A stretch of 37,114 nucleotides of DNA from Chloroflexota bacterium (GCA_021824575.1 JAKAKJ010000096.1:1-37114), one strand, 5' to 3'. Counted from the first letter of the stretch, positions 6,354 to 14,361 are shown. The notes: generated by a model from the letters alone, not told the origin. Translations and numbers: made by a program.

Positions 6354-7232
6354 TTAACGCCAACGAGGAACGCGCTCGGGGATTCGCTCGTCGCCCAATT
6401 CATGACATAGCTTTTTCAATCGCGGATATGCCCCCTGCCATTTGAGATCCTCGAGACTTTCCTTGAGCGGAACATCCTTGCGAAGCGTGGCCAGCTTTCT
6501 AAAAAGCATGGCTTCATCGTGATGTTGCACAAGACTTTCAGCCAAACTTGCGGCGCGGCCGGGGCTGATCGTACTTAATTTCCATTTCGTCGGGTCACTT
6601 GGAATCGACTCAAGATGCTTAAAGCGCGCAAGCACCGCGGATGATGATTTGGCTCCCCAACCCGGAACGCCGGGATAGCCGTCAGCCGAATCGCCGACCA
6701 AAGCGAGCCAGTCTGGGATTGATTGCGGACGAACGCCAAATTTCTCAATCACGCCCGCCTCGTCAACAATAATGTCGCGCCGACGATCCCAATAGACAAT
6801 GCGCTTGCCAGAGACCAATTGAGCGAGGTCTTTGTCTGGCGAGCAAATCACCATTTGCTCGACAGTCTTATTGTTTCCTAAACGCTCTACAGAAGAAGCA
6901 ATTGCATCGTCTGCTTCAAATTTGACCATCGGCCAGACCGTCACACCGAGCGCAGAGACAGCTTTTTCGGCCAACGAAAATTGAGCCAGCAGGTTAGGGT
7001 CAACGCCTGCGCCGGTTTTATATCCCGGATAAAGATCGTTACGAAATGATTCAATGACGTGGTCGAAAGCACAAGCAATATGCGTGACCCCTGGACTCGC
7101 CAGTAACATCAACAGACTCCTCAAAAGTCCAAGCGTGGCTCCGACTTCTTGTCCGTTGGGCGCTTTCTTTGGAGGTACGCCAAAATGATTGCGGAATAAC
7201 TCATACGTGCCATCTACCAGATAAATTTTCAT
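6354..7232 (-). CDS. 5'-3' exonuclease (DNA polymerase I N-terminal / flap endonuclease family)
   Basis: A 292-residue stand-alone 5'-3' exonuclease. It shows the FEN/Pol I acidic metal-binding residues: D in MKIYLVDGTYELFR, the FEADDAIAS pair, CSPDKDLAQLV, and D in VGDSADGYPGVPGWGAKSS, which also begins the helix-hairpin-helix DNA-binding motif. It has no polymerase domain. Such proteins process flaps or RNA primers and may back up Pol I. The start at 7232 is where family homology begins, with AGGAA upstream; an extension to 7280 overlaps non-conserved sequence. It follows the cupin gene by 54 bases on the same strand. Confidence 0.85.
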   Translation of the reverse strand: MKIYLVDGTYELFRNHFGVPPKKAPNGQEVGATLGLLRSLLMLLASPGVTHIACAFDHVIESFRNDLYPGYKTGAGVDPNLLAQFSLAEKAVSALGVTVWPMVKFEADDAIASSVERLGNNKTVEQMVICSPDKDLAQLVSGKRIVYWDRRRDIIVDEAGVIEKFGVRPQSIPDWLALVGDSADGYPGVPGWGAKSSSAVLARFKHLESIPSDPTKWKLSTISPGRAASLAESLVQHHDEAMLFRKLATLRKDVPLKESLEDLKWQGAYPRLKKLCHELGDERIPERVPRWR

Positions 7233-7286
7233 GACTGTAAATTCCTGTAAATTGAGATTGGTTTTCAAGCACTGGGCCAACCTCTC

Positions 7287-7622
7287 TCAATTTTTATTTT
7301 TCAGCGAATGCTCCGCCGGCGCAAAGAAAACCAGCACAATTAAATCCTCTTCAATGGAATGGAATCTGTGCGCGACATTCTTCGCAACATAAATGACCGA
7401 ACCCGCCCTCACATCGCGGTCTTCGTCTGCAACCTTGATCTTCGCTTTGCCTTCCACCACGTAATAAACTTCATCTTCCGTGTGCGGCATTTGAATGTCG
7501 GTGTCGCCCACGAGCAATTGATAGACTCCCATGCTCAAGTCGGGAACGCGTAGGAATTCAAAATACGGTTTTCCGCTTCTGGATTGTTGTTTGATAACGT
7601 TGAGTAATTCAAAAGCCTGCAT
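7287..7622 (-). CDS. Cupin-domain protein
   Basis: A 111-residue single-domain cupin. The first cupin motif reads PHTEDEVYYVVEGKAKIKV and the second has RAGSVIYVAKNVAHRFHSI, giving histidines and a glutamate suited to a metal site in a small beta-barrel. The ATG at 7622 follows GAGGAGA at good spacing; a longer frame to 7688 is rejected. It lies between an FAH-family hydrolase gene and the exonuclease on the same strand. Substrate unknown; small cupins range from dioxygenases to sugar or metal binders. Confidence 0.8.
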   Translation of the reverse strand: MQAFELLNVIKQQSRSGKPYFEFLRVPDLSMGVYQLLVGDTDIQMPHTEDEVYYVVEGKAKIKVADEDRDVRAGSVIYVAKNVAHRFHSIEEDLIVLVFFAPAEHSLKNKN

Positions 7623-7678
7623 AAGATTCTCCTCGCCAAAATAGCAGTAATTCGATTCGGGTTTTACTCTAACAAAAT

Positions 7679-7700
7679 GGGCGGACACATAGGTCCGCCC
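7679..7700. repeat. Short palindromic (REP-like) repeat
   Basis: GGGCGGAC-ACATAG-GTCCGCCC, a perfect 8-bp stem followed by CCGAC, in the gap between the cupin and FAH-family genes. It belongs with the other GGGGC-type palindromes in the window. Confidence 0.5.
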
Positions 7701-7729
7701 CGACCGATTCCCAAATTCCGAATATCGAA

Positions 7730-8497
7730 TTATCGGCTCTCGCCCCTGACTGGATTCCTCAGTACGCCCAGCCCTTCAATCTCCACCACCACTTCATCGC
7801 CATCCTTCAACGGCCCGATGCCGGACGGCGTGCCGGTAAAAATAATGTCGCCCGGCTCGAGCGTCATCACGGATGACATAAAAGCAATTTGGGTTGGGAC
7901 GCTGAAGACCATGTCGCGCGTCGACGCCATTTGGCGCGGCTGTCCGTTGACCTTGCAGGTGATGAGCGCATCCGCGATGTCGAAGTCGGTATCAATCCAG
8001 GGGCCGAACGGGCAGAACGTGTCGAAGCCTTTGGCGCGCGTCCATTGCTCGTCCGTGCGCTGCAAGTCGCGGGCCGTGACATCATTGCCAACCGTGTAGC
8101 CGAAGATGTAATTCTTCGCGTCCTCCGCCGTGACGTAGCGGGCGCGCTTGCCAATGACAACCACCAGCTCCGCTTCATGCTCAATCTGTTTCGATTGCGG
8201 CGGCAAAATGATCGTATCGCCGGGATTGATGATCGAAGACGGCGGCTTGAAAAAGATCAACGGGATTTTCGGCACGCTGTTTCCAAGTTCCCTGGCATGT
8301 TCGACATAATTGCGTCCCATGCAAATGATTTTGCTCGGCGTGGAAGGAGCCAGCAGTTTCACCGACGCGACGGGTGTCTTGGCGTCCAGCCGTTTATACG
8401 CGCCGAACAGGTCGCCTTCGATCTCGCCGATCTTGTCATCCAGCATCCAGCCGAACTTTGGCGCTTCGCCATTGAGTTGATATCGTACAGTACGCAT
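7730..8497 (-). CDS. Fumarylacetoacetate hydrolase family protein
   Basis: A 255-residue FAH-family enzyme (PF01557). Visible marks are the start of the catalytic domain, KIICMGRNYVEHARELG, with the catalytic histidine; FFKPPSSIINPGD; the metal-binding glutamates in EHEAELVVVIGK; GYTVGNDVTARDLQ; KGFDTFCPFGPW; and the C-terminal GDIIFTGTPSGIGPL. Enzymes of this kind cleave or isomerise carbon-carbon bonds in acylpyruvates or homoprotocatechuate intermediates, or decarboxylate oxaloacetate. No catabolic cluster is present, so the substrate is open. GAGGT precedes the ATG at 8497. Confidence 0.9.
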   Translation of the reverse strand: MRTVRYQLNGEAPKFGWMLDDKIGEIEGDLFGAYKRLDAKTPVASVKLLAPSTPSKIICMGRNYVEHARELGNSVPKIPLIFFKPPSSIINPGDTIILPPQSKQIEHEAELVVVIGKRARYVTAEDAKNYIFGYTVGNDVTARDLQRTDEQWTRAKGFDTFCPFGPWIDTDFDIADALITCKVNGQPRQMASTRDMVFSVPTQIAFMSSVMTLEPGDIIFTGTPSGIGPLKDGDEVVVEIEGLGVLRNPVRGESR

Positions 8498-8543
8498 ATT
8501 TACCTCGATTGCAAATCAAGTTTTATAGAGTCTAATCCCCAAC

Positions 8544-8572
8544 TTGCCAACCCGCAACCTTCAACTTATAAT
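8544..8572 (+). promoter_or_regulatory. Sigma-70-type promoter of tRNA-Val
   Basis: TTGCCA (8544-8549), a 17-bp spacer and TATAAT (8567-8572) lie 13 bases before the mature 5' end of the tRNA, a typical stable-RNA promoter distance. Confidence 0.8.
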
Positions 8573-8585
8573 GGCTGCATAGCAT

Positions 8586-8662
8586 GGGCGCATAGCTCAG
8601 TTGGTTAGAGCGTCTCTCTTACACAGAGAAGGTCAGGGGTTCGAGTCCCTTTGCGCCCACCA
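8586..8662 (+). tRNA. tRNA-Val (anticodon TAC)
   Basis: A full cloverleaf is visible: acceptor stem GGGCGCA/TGCGCCC, D arm GCTC-AGTTGGTTA-GAGC, anticodon stem TCTCT/AGAGA enclosing CTTACAC with TAC at 8620-8622 (reads GUA and other Val codons), T arm AGGGG-TTCGAGT-CCCTT, discriminator A at 8659, and a genome-encoded CCA (8660-8662). It has its own promoter and terminator, so it is a single-gene transcription unit. Confidence 0.97.
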
Positions 8663-8668
8663 GAATCA

Positions 8669-8700
8669 AACCTGACAGGCTTTTAACCTGCCAGGTTTTT
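8669..8700 (+). terminator. Rho-independent terminator after tRNA-Val
   Basis: AACCTGACAGG and CCTGCCAGGTT form a 10-bp stem with one mismatch, followed by a run of T, starting 7 bases after the tRNA CCA end. Confidence 0.85.
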
Positions 8701-8719
8701 ATTTCCTTAATTCTAAACT

Positions 8720-10612
8720 TTACTTGTGAATAACGATTGATCCTCCTTCGATTGTTGTGGACGGATCGGCGTTATCTGCTGCACCAATCATGTTGTCATA
8801 AACAATTTGGCTTGTAGCTTTATCCCATATCTTGATGCGGAACTTGTCCTGTGTGTCGTCAGTAGCAGTAAGCATAAACCCATAATTACTAACGCCATTG
8901 ATCGTGCCGGTCCCTTTGTATTGCGCCTTGCTTCCAGCAATCACCAGCCAGTCATATGATGTGCTCTTGAAGTTCATATTGGCAATATGGAACTGGAATT
9001 CTGTATTTCCAGTTGGAACATTCGCTCCTTTTTGGTATTTTGACACGAAGCCGAAGGTCGCCTTACCGGTTAAGGTCGGATCAGGCGTATACGCACCTAC
9101 AGGCGAATTGATCCACCCGTTTCCGGTGACGAATCCACCGTCGGGATCGTAGATAACCGCATACTGGAATATAGCCGAAGCGGATGCACCTGCTTTATCA
9201 GTGATTTGTACAGTTATGGTGTAAACTCCCGCAGATTTATAGGTATGAGTAGCGGTTGCAGAAGGCACTGTTGCAGATGCGGTTGCCGTTGAACCATCGC
9301 CCCAATCCCATGCAGCAGTATGCGTATCGCCAACATCAGGGTCGCTGAATACAACAGTTGCATCGATGCTTTGTCCAAGTCGTACAGGGACGGCTGGGGC
9401 AATAATGGATGTAATCTGAGGCGGTTGATTCGACAGTGCCTGCCAATGATACATGTATTCATCGCCATCTAAATCAATCTCACTGACCGAGAAGTCCGTA
9501 CCAGGCGCGATATCCACGGTTTGCTGCTCATCTGGCTGGCTGCCCGGATTTCGATAATCTGCTAGCCAAGTGCCTGCCTCGCCTGCGGTCACATAACGGC
9601 TGATGCAGTTGTCACCCACGTTGGCGCAAACCCGGACCCGCGTGCCCGCCTCGGCCACGCCCGCGACTGTATCGGCCTGCACATTAATATCCGTCACATC
9701 CAGCGTGATGACTAGTGTCTTGGTTACCTGCGGCCCGGAGATTGTCACTATAAAGCCGGGCTTCAGACCCATTTCCGGCCAGCCAAAATCTGCAAAGGCA
9801 GCATAATCCTCGTCTTGGGTGTTTGTTTGCATATAAGCTGTAGTAGTGTAATCCACCCCTACACCATTGCTTGGATCATCGATTGTCAGGGTGAGCTGCG
9901 TTCCTGCTGTCCAGAGAGCTAGCGGCAACCAATCCCGCTCGTCCGCTTGGATCGATCTTTCATTGGCATTGGCTACAATGTAAGGTTGTGGCACTGACCA
10001 GCCTTGGACGGTAGCATTGCCATAGCCATCCTCTTGAATCAATCCGAAGCCTCTCATGCCTGGCTGGGTATATTGCGGACCGAGCACGGCTGTCCAATTT
10101 CCGTTCGCGTCGGGGATTGCGGATATGTTCTGGGGACTGCCAACTATTACACCGACAGGTTGGCCGGGGTTGGCGATGCCGGACAGCGTGCCAGCGTTTA
10201 TATCAATTCCTGTGGCTTGCAGAATCGAGACAGTCATGCTGCGGCTAATGTCCCCGCCGATCAAGGTGATCACATCGCCGCCTTGAACAATCACTGGCGG
10301 CGTGCCTGTGAGCTGGTCGCTAATATCAAAATAAACATCATTGGGGCCACATGGTCCTAACGCCGGACTGCCGGACCCGCAAGGTCCTACGATGGCATTT
10401 GCCTCGTAGATCGTGTCGACTCCCCTCTGCACGGTCATATGAACAGCAACACCATTGGGCCATCCGAACCCATATACATAGCCTTGGTTCGGGCTGACGC
10501 CGATGACTGGATCAAGTGGAGGTTCCTGCGCCAATGAAAGCGTAGGCATTCCCACCAGCGATAGTGCAAAGATCACAGACATTCCCAAATTGAAAAGCTT
10601 GTGAGCGTTCAT
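8720..10612 (-). CDS. Secreted PKD-domain protein
   Basis: A 630-residue exported protein. The start MNAHKLFNLGMSVIFALSLV is a Sec signal peptide ending near TLSLAQ. The central part has repeated beta-rich segments with VxGxAxxGxxV patterns (GTLSGIANPGQPVGV, DTVAGVAEAGTRVRV), resembling bacterial Ig-like adhesin repeats. A PKD domain follows at about residues 400-485 (WDWGDGS, THTYKSAGVYTITVQITD). The last 140 residues form a separate domain (GWINSPVGAYTPDPTLTGKA to WDKATSQIVYDN) seen at the C-terminus of other surface proteins. There is no enzyme domain or cell-wall anchor. The start at 10612 has GGGAGGG upstream. It probably acts in surface binding or matrix. Confidence 0.8.
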   Translation of the reverse strand: MNAHKLFNLGMSVIFALSLVGMPTLSLAQEPPLDPVIGVSPNQGYVYGFGWPNGVAVHMTVQRGVDTIYEANAIVGPCGSGSPALGPCGPNDVYFDISDQLTGTPPVIVQGGDVITLIGGDISRSMTVSILQATGIDINAGTLSGIANPGQPVGVIVGSPQNISAIPDANGNWTAVLGPQYTQPGMRGFGLIQEDGYGNATVQGWSVPQPYIVANANERSIQADERDWLPLALWTAGTQLTLTIDDPSNGVGVDYTTTAYMQTNTQDEDYAAFADFGWPEMGLKPGFIVTISGPQVTKTLVITLDVTDINVQADTVAGVAEAGTRVRVCANVGDNCISRYVTAGEAGTWLADYRNPGSQPDEQQTVDIAPGTDFSVSEIDLDGDEYMYHWQALSNQPPQITSIIAPAVPVRLGQSIDATVVFSDPDVGDTHTAAWDWGDGSTATASATVPSATATHTYKSAGVYTITVQITDKAGASASAIFQYAVIYDPDGGFVTGNGWINSPVGAYTPDPTLTGKATFGFVSKYQKGANVPTGNTEFQFHIANMNFKSTSYDWLVIAGSKAQYKGTGTINGVSNYGFMLTATDDTQDKFRIKIWDKATSQIVYDNMIGAADNADPSTTIEGGSIVIHK

Positions 10613-10629
10613 GGGTTCCCTCCCGGAAC

Positions 10630-10700
10630 AGAAAACAAATAACCGGCCAGAAAAGGCCGGTTTCGCTATTGGCTTGCCAATGCCCGCACCCATCATGGGT
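10630..10700 (-). promoter_or_regulatory. Structured leader with terminator-like hairpin before the PKD-domain gene
   Basis: Three perfect hairpins lie in a row in the transcript leader: ACCCAT-G-ATGGGT (10700-10688), ATTGGC-TT-type stem (10681-10668) and ACCGGCC-TTTTCT-GGCCGGT (10661-10642). The last is GC-rich and followed on the minus strand by TATTTGTTTT. It ends about 20 bases before the GGGAGGG ribosome-binding site, the order expected of a transcription-attenuation riboswitch. I do not recognise a known class with certainty. Confidence 0.45.
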
Positions 10701-10845
10701 TGAGCGACCAACACCAGAGCATTGGTTCATTGCCGCCGTCTTGATTTTCTGCAACAATGAGACAGGATGGTTGGATTGTCTGTTAACGTATTGGTTTACC
10801 AATAATCCACTTGCCTAATCCGCGTTCGACAATAATCCCCACGGT

Positions 10846-10859
10846 CTCATTATAATGAG
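10846..10859. promoter_or_regulatory. Perfect 14-bp palindrome CTCATTATAATGAG
   Basis: A fully self-complementary site with an embedded TATAAT, between the PKD-domain leader and the SHMT-GcvT gene. It could be an operator or an accessory promoter. Confidence 0.35.
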
Positions 10860-10918
10860 TTGTCTATCTGAATTCAATATACGATTTATCCACAAATGGT
10901 TTCTGCGATGGATGGAAA

Positions 10919-10931
10919 TCGATATTATCGA
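10919..10931. promoter_or_regulatory. Palindrome TCGATA-T-TATCGA upstream of the SHMT-GcvT promoter
   Basis: A perfect 6+6 bp inverted repeat that ends 17 bases before the -35 box of the SHMT-GcvT promoter, a position suited to an activator or repressor site. No regulator is encoded nearby. Confidence 0.35.
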
Positions 10932-10948
10932 ATCGTGCCATTTTCCAC

Positions 10949-10977
10949 TTGACCCTCATTCTCTCCCGTCCTACAAT
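10949..10977 (+). promoter_or_regulatory. Sigma-70-type promoter of the SHMT-GcvT gene
   Basis: TTGACC (10949-10954), a 17-bp spacer and TACAAT (10972-10977), 47 bases before the ATG. GAGGAG precedes the start codon. I see no glycine-riboswitch core in the short leader. Confidence 0.75.
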
Positions 10978-11024
10978 TCAAATGCAACCATTGATTTTCA
11001 TGGACTTCAACAGAGGAGTACATC

Positions 11025-14000
11025 ATGACTGACTTTCTCGTCCGCGGCAACCTCGCCAAGCTCGACCCCGATGTTTTCGAATTGACCCAACTCGAGGCCG
11101 AACGTCAGGCCCGCAAATTGATTTTGATCCCATCTGAATCGACCGCTCCGCTCGCGGTCCGCGAGGCCCTGGCCTCGGCCTTCCAAAACATTTACGCCGA
11201 AGGCTATCCCGAAGAAGAGACGCGCTGGATGTCCGAAGAAGAAATTTTGGATTATCCGGCGCGTTTAGGCGAGTATCGCCGCAACGGTGACCCGCGCTAT
11301 TACAAAGGCGTGGAATATGCCGATGTGGTCGAGTCGCTGGCGCGCCGACGCGCGGCGGAAGCCTTTGCCACGAAGGAATATCCCGCCGATAAAATCTTTG
11401 TCAACGTGCAGGCGCTTTCGGGCGGACCCGCCAACAATGCGGTGTATCAGGCGCTGCTCAACATCGGCGATACCGTGATGGGACTCAACCTCCTGCACGG
11501 CGGACATCTCTCACACGGCTCGTCGGTCAACCGCTCGGGCAAGTGGTTCAAGGCTGTTCATTACAACGTGGACGAGAACGAAAGACTCGACTACGACAAG
11601 ATCCGCGCACTGGCTTTGGAGAACAAACCCAAACTCATCATCGCCGGTTATTCATCCTATTCGTGGATTCCAGATTGGAAGAAGTTCCGCAAGATCGCAG
11701 ACGAAGTCGGCGCGTACTTGCTGGCCGACATTTCACACATCGGTGGACTCGTTGCGGCGGGCGTGGTTCCTTCGCCAATCGGGATTGCTCATGTCGTCAT
11801 GTCAACCACGCACAAGAGCCTCGACGGCCCGCGCGGCGCAGTGTTGATGACAACTGATTCAGCAATCGCAAAGAAACTTGATAAAGCTGTCTTCCCCGGT
11901 GAGCAGGGCGGACCGCATGTCAATGTCTTCGCGGCATTGGCATTGACCTTCAAGTTGGCTCAAACCAAAGAGTTCAAGAAGCTTCAAGCGCAAACCATCA
12001 GGAACGCACAAGCCATGGCGGATCAATTCATCAAGCGCGGACTGCGCGTCCCGTTTGGCGGCACGGACTGCCACATGCTCAATGTGGATTGCACGATGGT
12101 CATCGGTGAGGATGGAACAAAACTCAGCGGCGATCAGGCCGCGCGCATTCTCGATATTGTCGGTATTGTTGTCAATCGCAACACAATTCCCGGCGATAAG
12201 AATTCGGCTGATCCATCCGGCATTCGCCTCGGCACACCGTGGATTACACAGCGCGGCTTCACAGAAAAAACCTCGCGCGAACTGGCTGATGTGATGGCTG
12301 ATGTGCTGCTTGCCTGCGCGCCGCATTCCGTGGACACGCCGCGGCATGGACGCCAACGCCGCGCCAAGCTGGATTTCAATGTATTGAATGAGGCACGTTT
12401 GAAAGTTAGAAAGCTGGCAGGTTCAGCAGGGATTGATTTCAAATTCGAGAAGAGCGGCTATCCACATTTCTATTACATTGACGATAAATCCACGACAGGC
12501 GCATTTCAATTAAGCGGCACGCGCGTTCGGCAGGTTTTGGATTATGCCGCGTCCAGTGATCTGTCTGTTTTGAAGAAAGGCAAATCACAGGAGACTTCCA
12601 TCGCGACGCCGAAAGGAATCGTCAACGGCACGTTGACCTGCGTGGATGCGAACACCTACACATTGCAAGTCCCGGTTGCAAAGGCTGGCGTCGTTGCCGC
12701 GTGGCTGCGCGATCTGTCGGATGGATACGCATCCTTCAACCTGGATGGCACAAAAGATTTCAGCGCGAAGCGCATGCCCGGCCCGTTTGTGGTTGCCAAC
12801 GGCAAGGCAGGGGCGAAGCGTGCTTCGCCCGCAGCCAAAGGCGAGGAAAAGCCCTGGTTTATCGGAGTCCCTGTAGGGGCGAGGCATGACTCGCCCTTGC
12901 CGCCATTCATCTGGAAAGAAGTCGAGGGCGAATTAAAGAAGACTCGTTTGAATCAAGTCCATCGAGACTTGGGCGGCAGAATGGTCCCGTTCGCGGGCTG
13001 GGAAATGCCGGTCGTGTACACCAGCATCTATGAAGAACATCTTGCCACGCGTCAGGCGGCGGGACTGTTCGATGTCAGTCACATGGGCGTGTACGATGTG
13101 CGCGGGGCGGACGCGGCTTCGTTCCTCGACACGGTCTGCGGAAACGATTGCGGCGGGCTGATGCCCGGCGAAAGCCTGTACACGCATTTTCTCACGCCCG
13201 ATGCGGACGTGATTGATGACACGCTCGTTTATCGCCGCGGCTTCGATAATTATCTGGTGGTCGTGAACGCATCGAATGATGACAAGGATCGCACGTGGCT
13301 CGAAAGTGTGCGCGATGGAAAAGTGAAGATTGACAACGCGCGGCCGTGGGCGCGGACGTATGGATACAACGCCAACATCCGCAACTTACGGGACCCGAAA
13401 GCGGGTTCCGCCATGCGGGTTGACATCGCCCTTCAAGGACCGAAGTCCCGCGAGACGCTGCTTGCCATGGGCATGGACGATAAGACCAAGGCCCGCGTGA
13501 TGAAGTTGAAACGCACCGAGTTATGCGATGCAGTCGTTGGCGGATTCGATTTGATCGTCTCGCGCACAGGCTATACCGGTGAGAAGATGGCTTTCGAATT
13601 GTTCGTCCATCCCGACCGCGCCGTTGAGTTTTGGAACGCGGTCTTGAAAGCGGGCGAGCCGTTCGGAGTCAAGCCGATCGGTTTGGGTGCGCGCGATAGT
13701 CTGCGCACGGAAGCCGGTCTGCCGTTATACGGCGATGAGATGGGACTTGGCTCCGGCAAGCACGGACACCGCGACCTCGGTGTTGCCGAAGGCGGATTCG
13801 GTTCGTATGTCAAACCGTATAAGCCGTGGTTCATCGGACGCGATGCGTATGTTGCGAGAGAGAAAGAACGCAAGGAAGTTGTCGTGCGCTTCCGCTTCGA
13901 TGACCAGCGCGTACGCATGGCGCATAACAGCGACCCGGTGACGAATGCCGAAGGCAAGACTATCGGTTATGTCACTTCCTGCGCGATTGACATGGATCGT

Positions 14001-14132
14001 TTCTTAACCGGTCAGGCATTTATTGACATGAAATATGCAGTTGAAGGCACGCCGATTATGATCTATCAAGGCGGCGTGATGGATCGTCCGGCAACGCCCG
14101 CGAAGGTGGTGAGCCGGTTCGCAAAGTTGTAA
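11025..14132 (+). CDS. glyA-gcvT: Serine hydroxymethyltransferase-aminomethyltransferase fusion (SHMT-GcvT)
   Basis: A 1035-residue fusion. Residues 1-440 form a PLP-dependent SHMT: LILIPSEST, YAEGYPEEE, a roughly 30-residue insert before YYKGVEYADVVE, LADISHIGGLVAAG, and STTHKSLDGPRGA with Schiff-base lysine K264. Residues 440-640 are a linker region holding a globular part (GYPHFYYIDD, GTRVRQVLDYA) and two in-frame palindromic repeats. Residues 645-1035 form GcvT: GWEMPV, GLFDVSHMGVYDV, YLVVVNASN, ALQGPKSRETLL, GYTGEKMAFELFV, GLGARDSLRTEAGLPLYGDEM. SHMT makes glycine and methylene-tetrahydrofolate; GcvT transfers the glycine-derived methylene group to tetrahydrofolate. Fusion would place two folate enzymes of glycine metabolism together. 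The SHMT half departs from canonical GlyA, so its substrate may differ. Confidence 0.9.
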   Translation: MTDFLVRGNLAKLDPDVFELTQLEAERQARKLILIPSESTAPLAVREALASAFQNIYAEGYPEEETRWMSEEEILDYPARLGEYRRNGDPRYYKGVEYADVVESLARRRAAEAFATKEYPADKIFVNVQALSGGPANNAVYQALLNIGDTVMGLNLLHGGHLSHGSSVNRSGKWFKAVHYNVDENERLDYDKIRALALENKPKLIIAGYSSYSWIPDWKKFRKIADEVGAYLLADISHIGGLVAAGVVPSPIGIAHVVMSTTHKSLDGPRGAVLMTTDSAIAKKLDKAVFPGEQGGPHVNVFAALALTFKLAQTKEFKKLQAQTIRNAQAMADQFIKRGLRVPFGGTDCHMLNVDCTMVIGEDGTKLSGDQAARILDIVGIVVNRNTIPGDKNSADPSGIRLGTPWITQRGFTEKTSRELADVMADVLLACAPHSVDTPRHGRQRRAKLDFNVLNEARLKVRKLAGSAGIDFKFEKSGYPHFYYIDDKSTTGAFQLSGTRVRQVLDYAASSDLSVLKKGKSQETSIATPKGIVNGTLTCVDANTYTLQVPVAKAGVVAAWLRDLSDGYASFNLDGTKDFSAKRMPGPFVVANGKAGAKRASPAAKGEEKPWFIGVPVGARHDSPLPPFIWKEVEGELKKTRLNQVHRDLGGRMVPFAGWEMPVVYTSIYEEHLATRQAAGLFDVSHMGVYDVRGADAASFLDTVCGNDCGGLMPGESLYTHFLTPDADVIDDTLVYRRGFDNYLVVVNASNDDKDRTWLESVRDGKVKIDNARPWARTYGYNANIRNLRDPKAGSAMRVDIALQGPKSRETLLAMGMDDKTKARVMKLKRTELCDAVVGGFDLIVSRTGYTGEKMAFELFVHPDRAVEFWNAVLKAGEPFGVKPIGLGARDSLRTEAGLPLYGDEMGLGSGKHGHRDLGVAEGGFGSYVKPYKPWFIGRDAYVAREKERKEVVVRFRFDDQRVRMAHNSDPVTNAEGKTIGYVTSCAIDMDRFLTGQAFIDMKYAVEGTPIMIYQGGVMDRPATPAKVVSRFAKL
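12810..12830 (+). repeat. Palindromic repeat in frame in the SHMT-GcvT linker (copy 1)
   Basis: GGGGCGAAGCGTGCTTCGCC plus C forms a near-perfect palindrome inside the coding sequence, read as residues 596-602 (GAKRASP) of the linker. It is the same type and frame as the copy 63 bases downstream. Confidence 0.6.
12873..12897 (+). repeat. Palindromic repeat in frame in the SHMT-GcvT linker (copy 2)
   Basis: GTAGGGGCGAGGCATGACTC followed by GCCCT, stem GGGCGAG/CTCGCCC, encoding V617-G-A-R-H-D-S-P-L. The GTA-GGG-GCG frame is the one used by the copy in gatA. Confidence 0.6.
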
Positions 14133-14165
14133 GTGAATAGAAAGTAGAGAATTGGAAGCAGAAGA

Positions 14166-14193
14166 TGGGATGGCAAAATTCTGCCATCCCATT
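14166..14193 (+). terminator. Rho-independent terminator after SHMT-GcvT
   Basis: ATGGGATGGCA (14166-14176) and TGCCATCCCAT (14183-14193) form a perfect 11-bp stem with a 6-base loop, then TTTAC. It begins 33 bases after the stop codon. Confidence 0.75.
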
Positions 14194-14201
14194 TACATTC
14201 A

Positions 14202-14296
14202 TGTCATTGCGAGGAGCGCAAAGCGCGACACGGCAATCCCAAGTAAGCACCCAACAGGAGATTGCCGCGCTCACTCCGTTCGCTCGCAGCGACATT
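14202..14296. repeat. MITE-like inverted-repeat element, copy 1
   Basis: A 95-bp element with ends ATGTCATTGCGAGGAGCGC and the imperfect complement CTCGCAGCGACAT. Inner arms CGGCAATC and GATTGCCG also pair. A second member of the family is at 31503-31610. There is no coding capacity, so it would depend on a transposase elsewhere. Confidence 0.65.
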
Positions 14297-14361
14297 TGCA
14301 AAAGCTGTATAATAATCCTGGAATGATTTTTATAAGATTATGGTCGGGAGTGAAATAATCA

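Noticed and set aside
10660-10790. Class I c-di-GMP (GEMM) riboswitch before the PKD-domain gene
   Set aside because: The GGACGCAAAGCC core and GAAA tetraloop are not matched; only partial likeness. Kept as an unclassified structured leader instead.
10713-11024. Glycine riboswitch upstream of SHMT-GcvT
   Set aside because: The predicted transcript leader is only about 40 bases and lacks the aptamer core.
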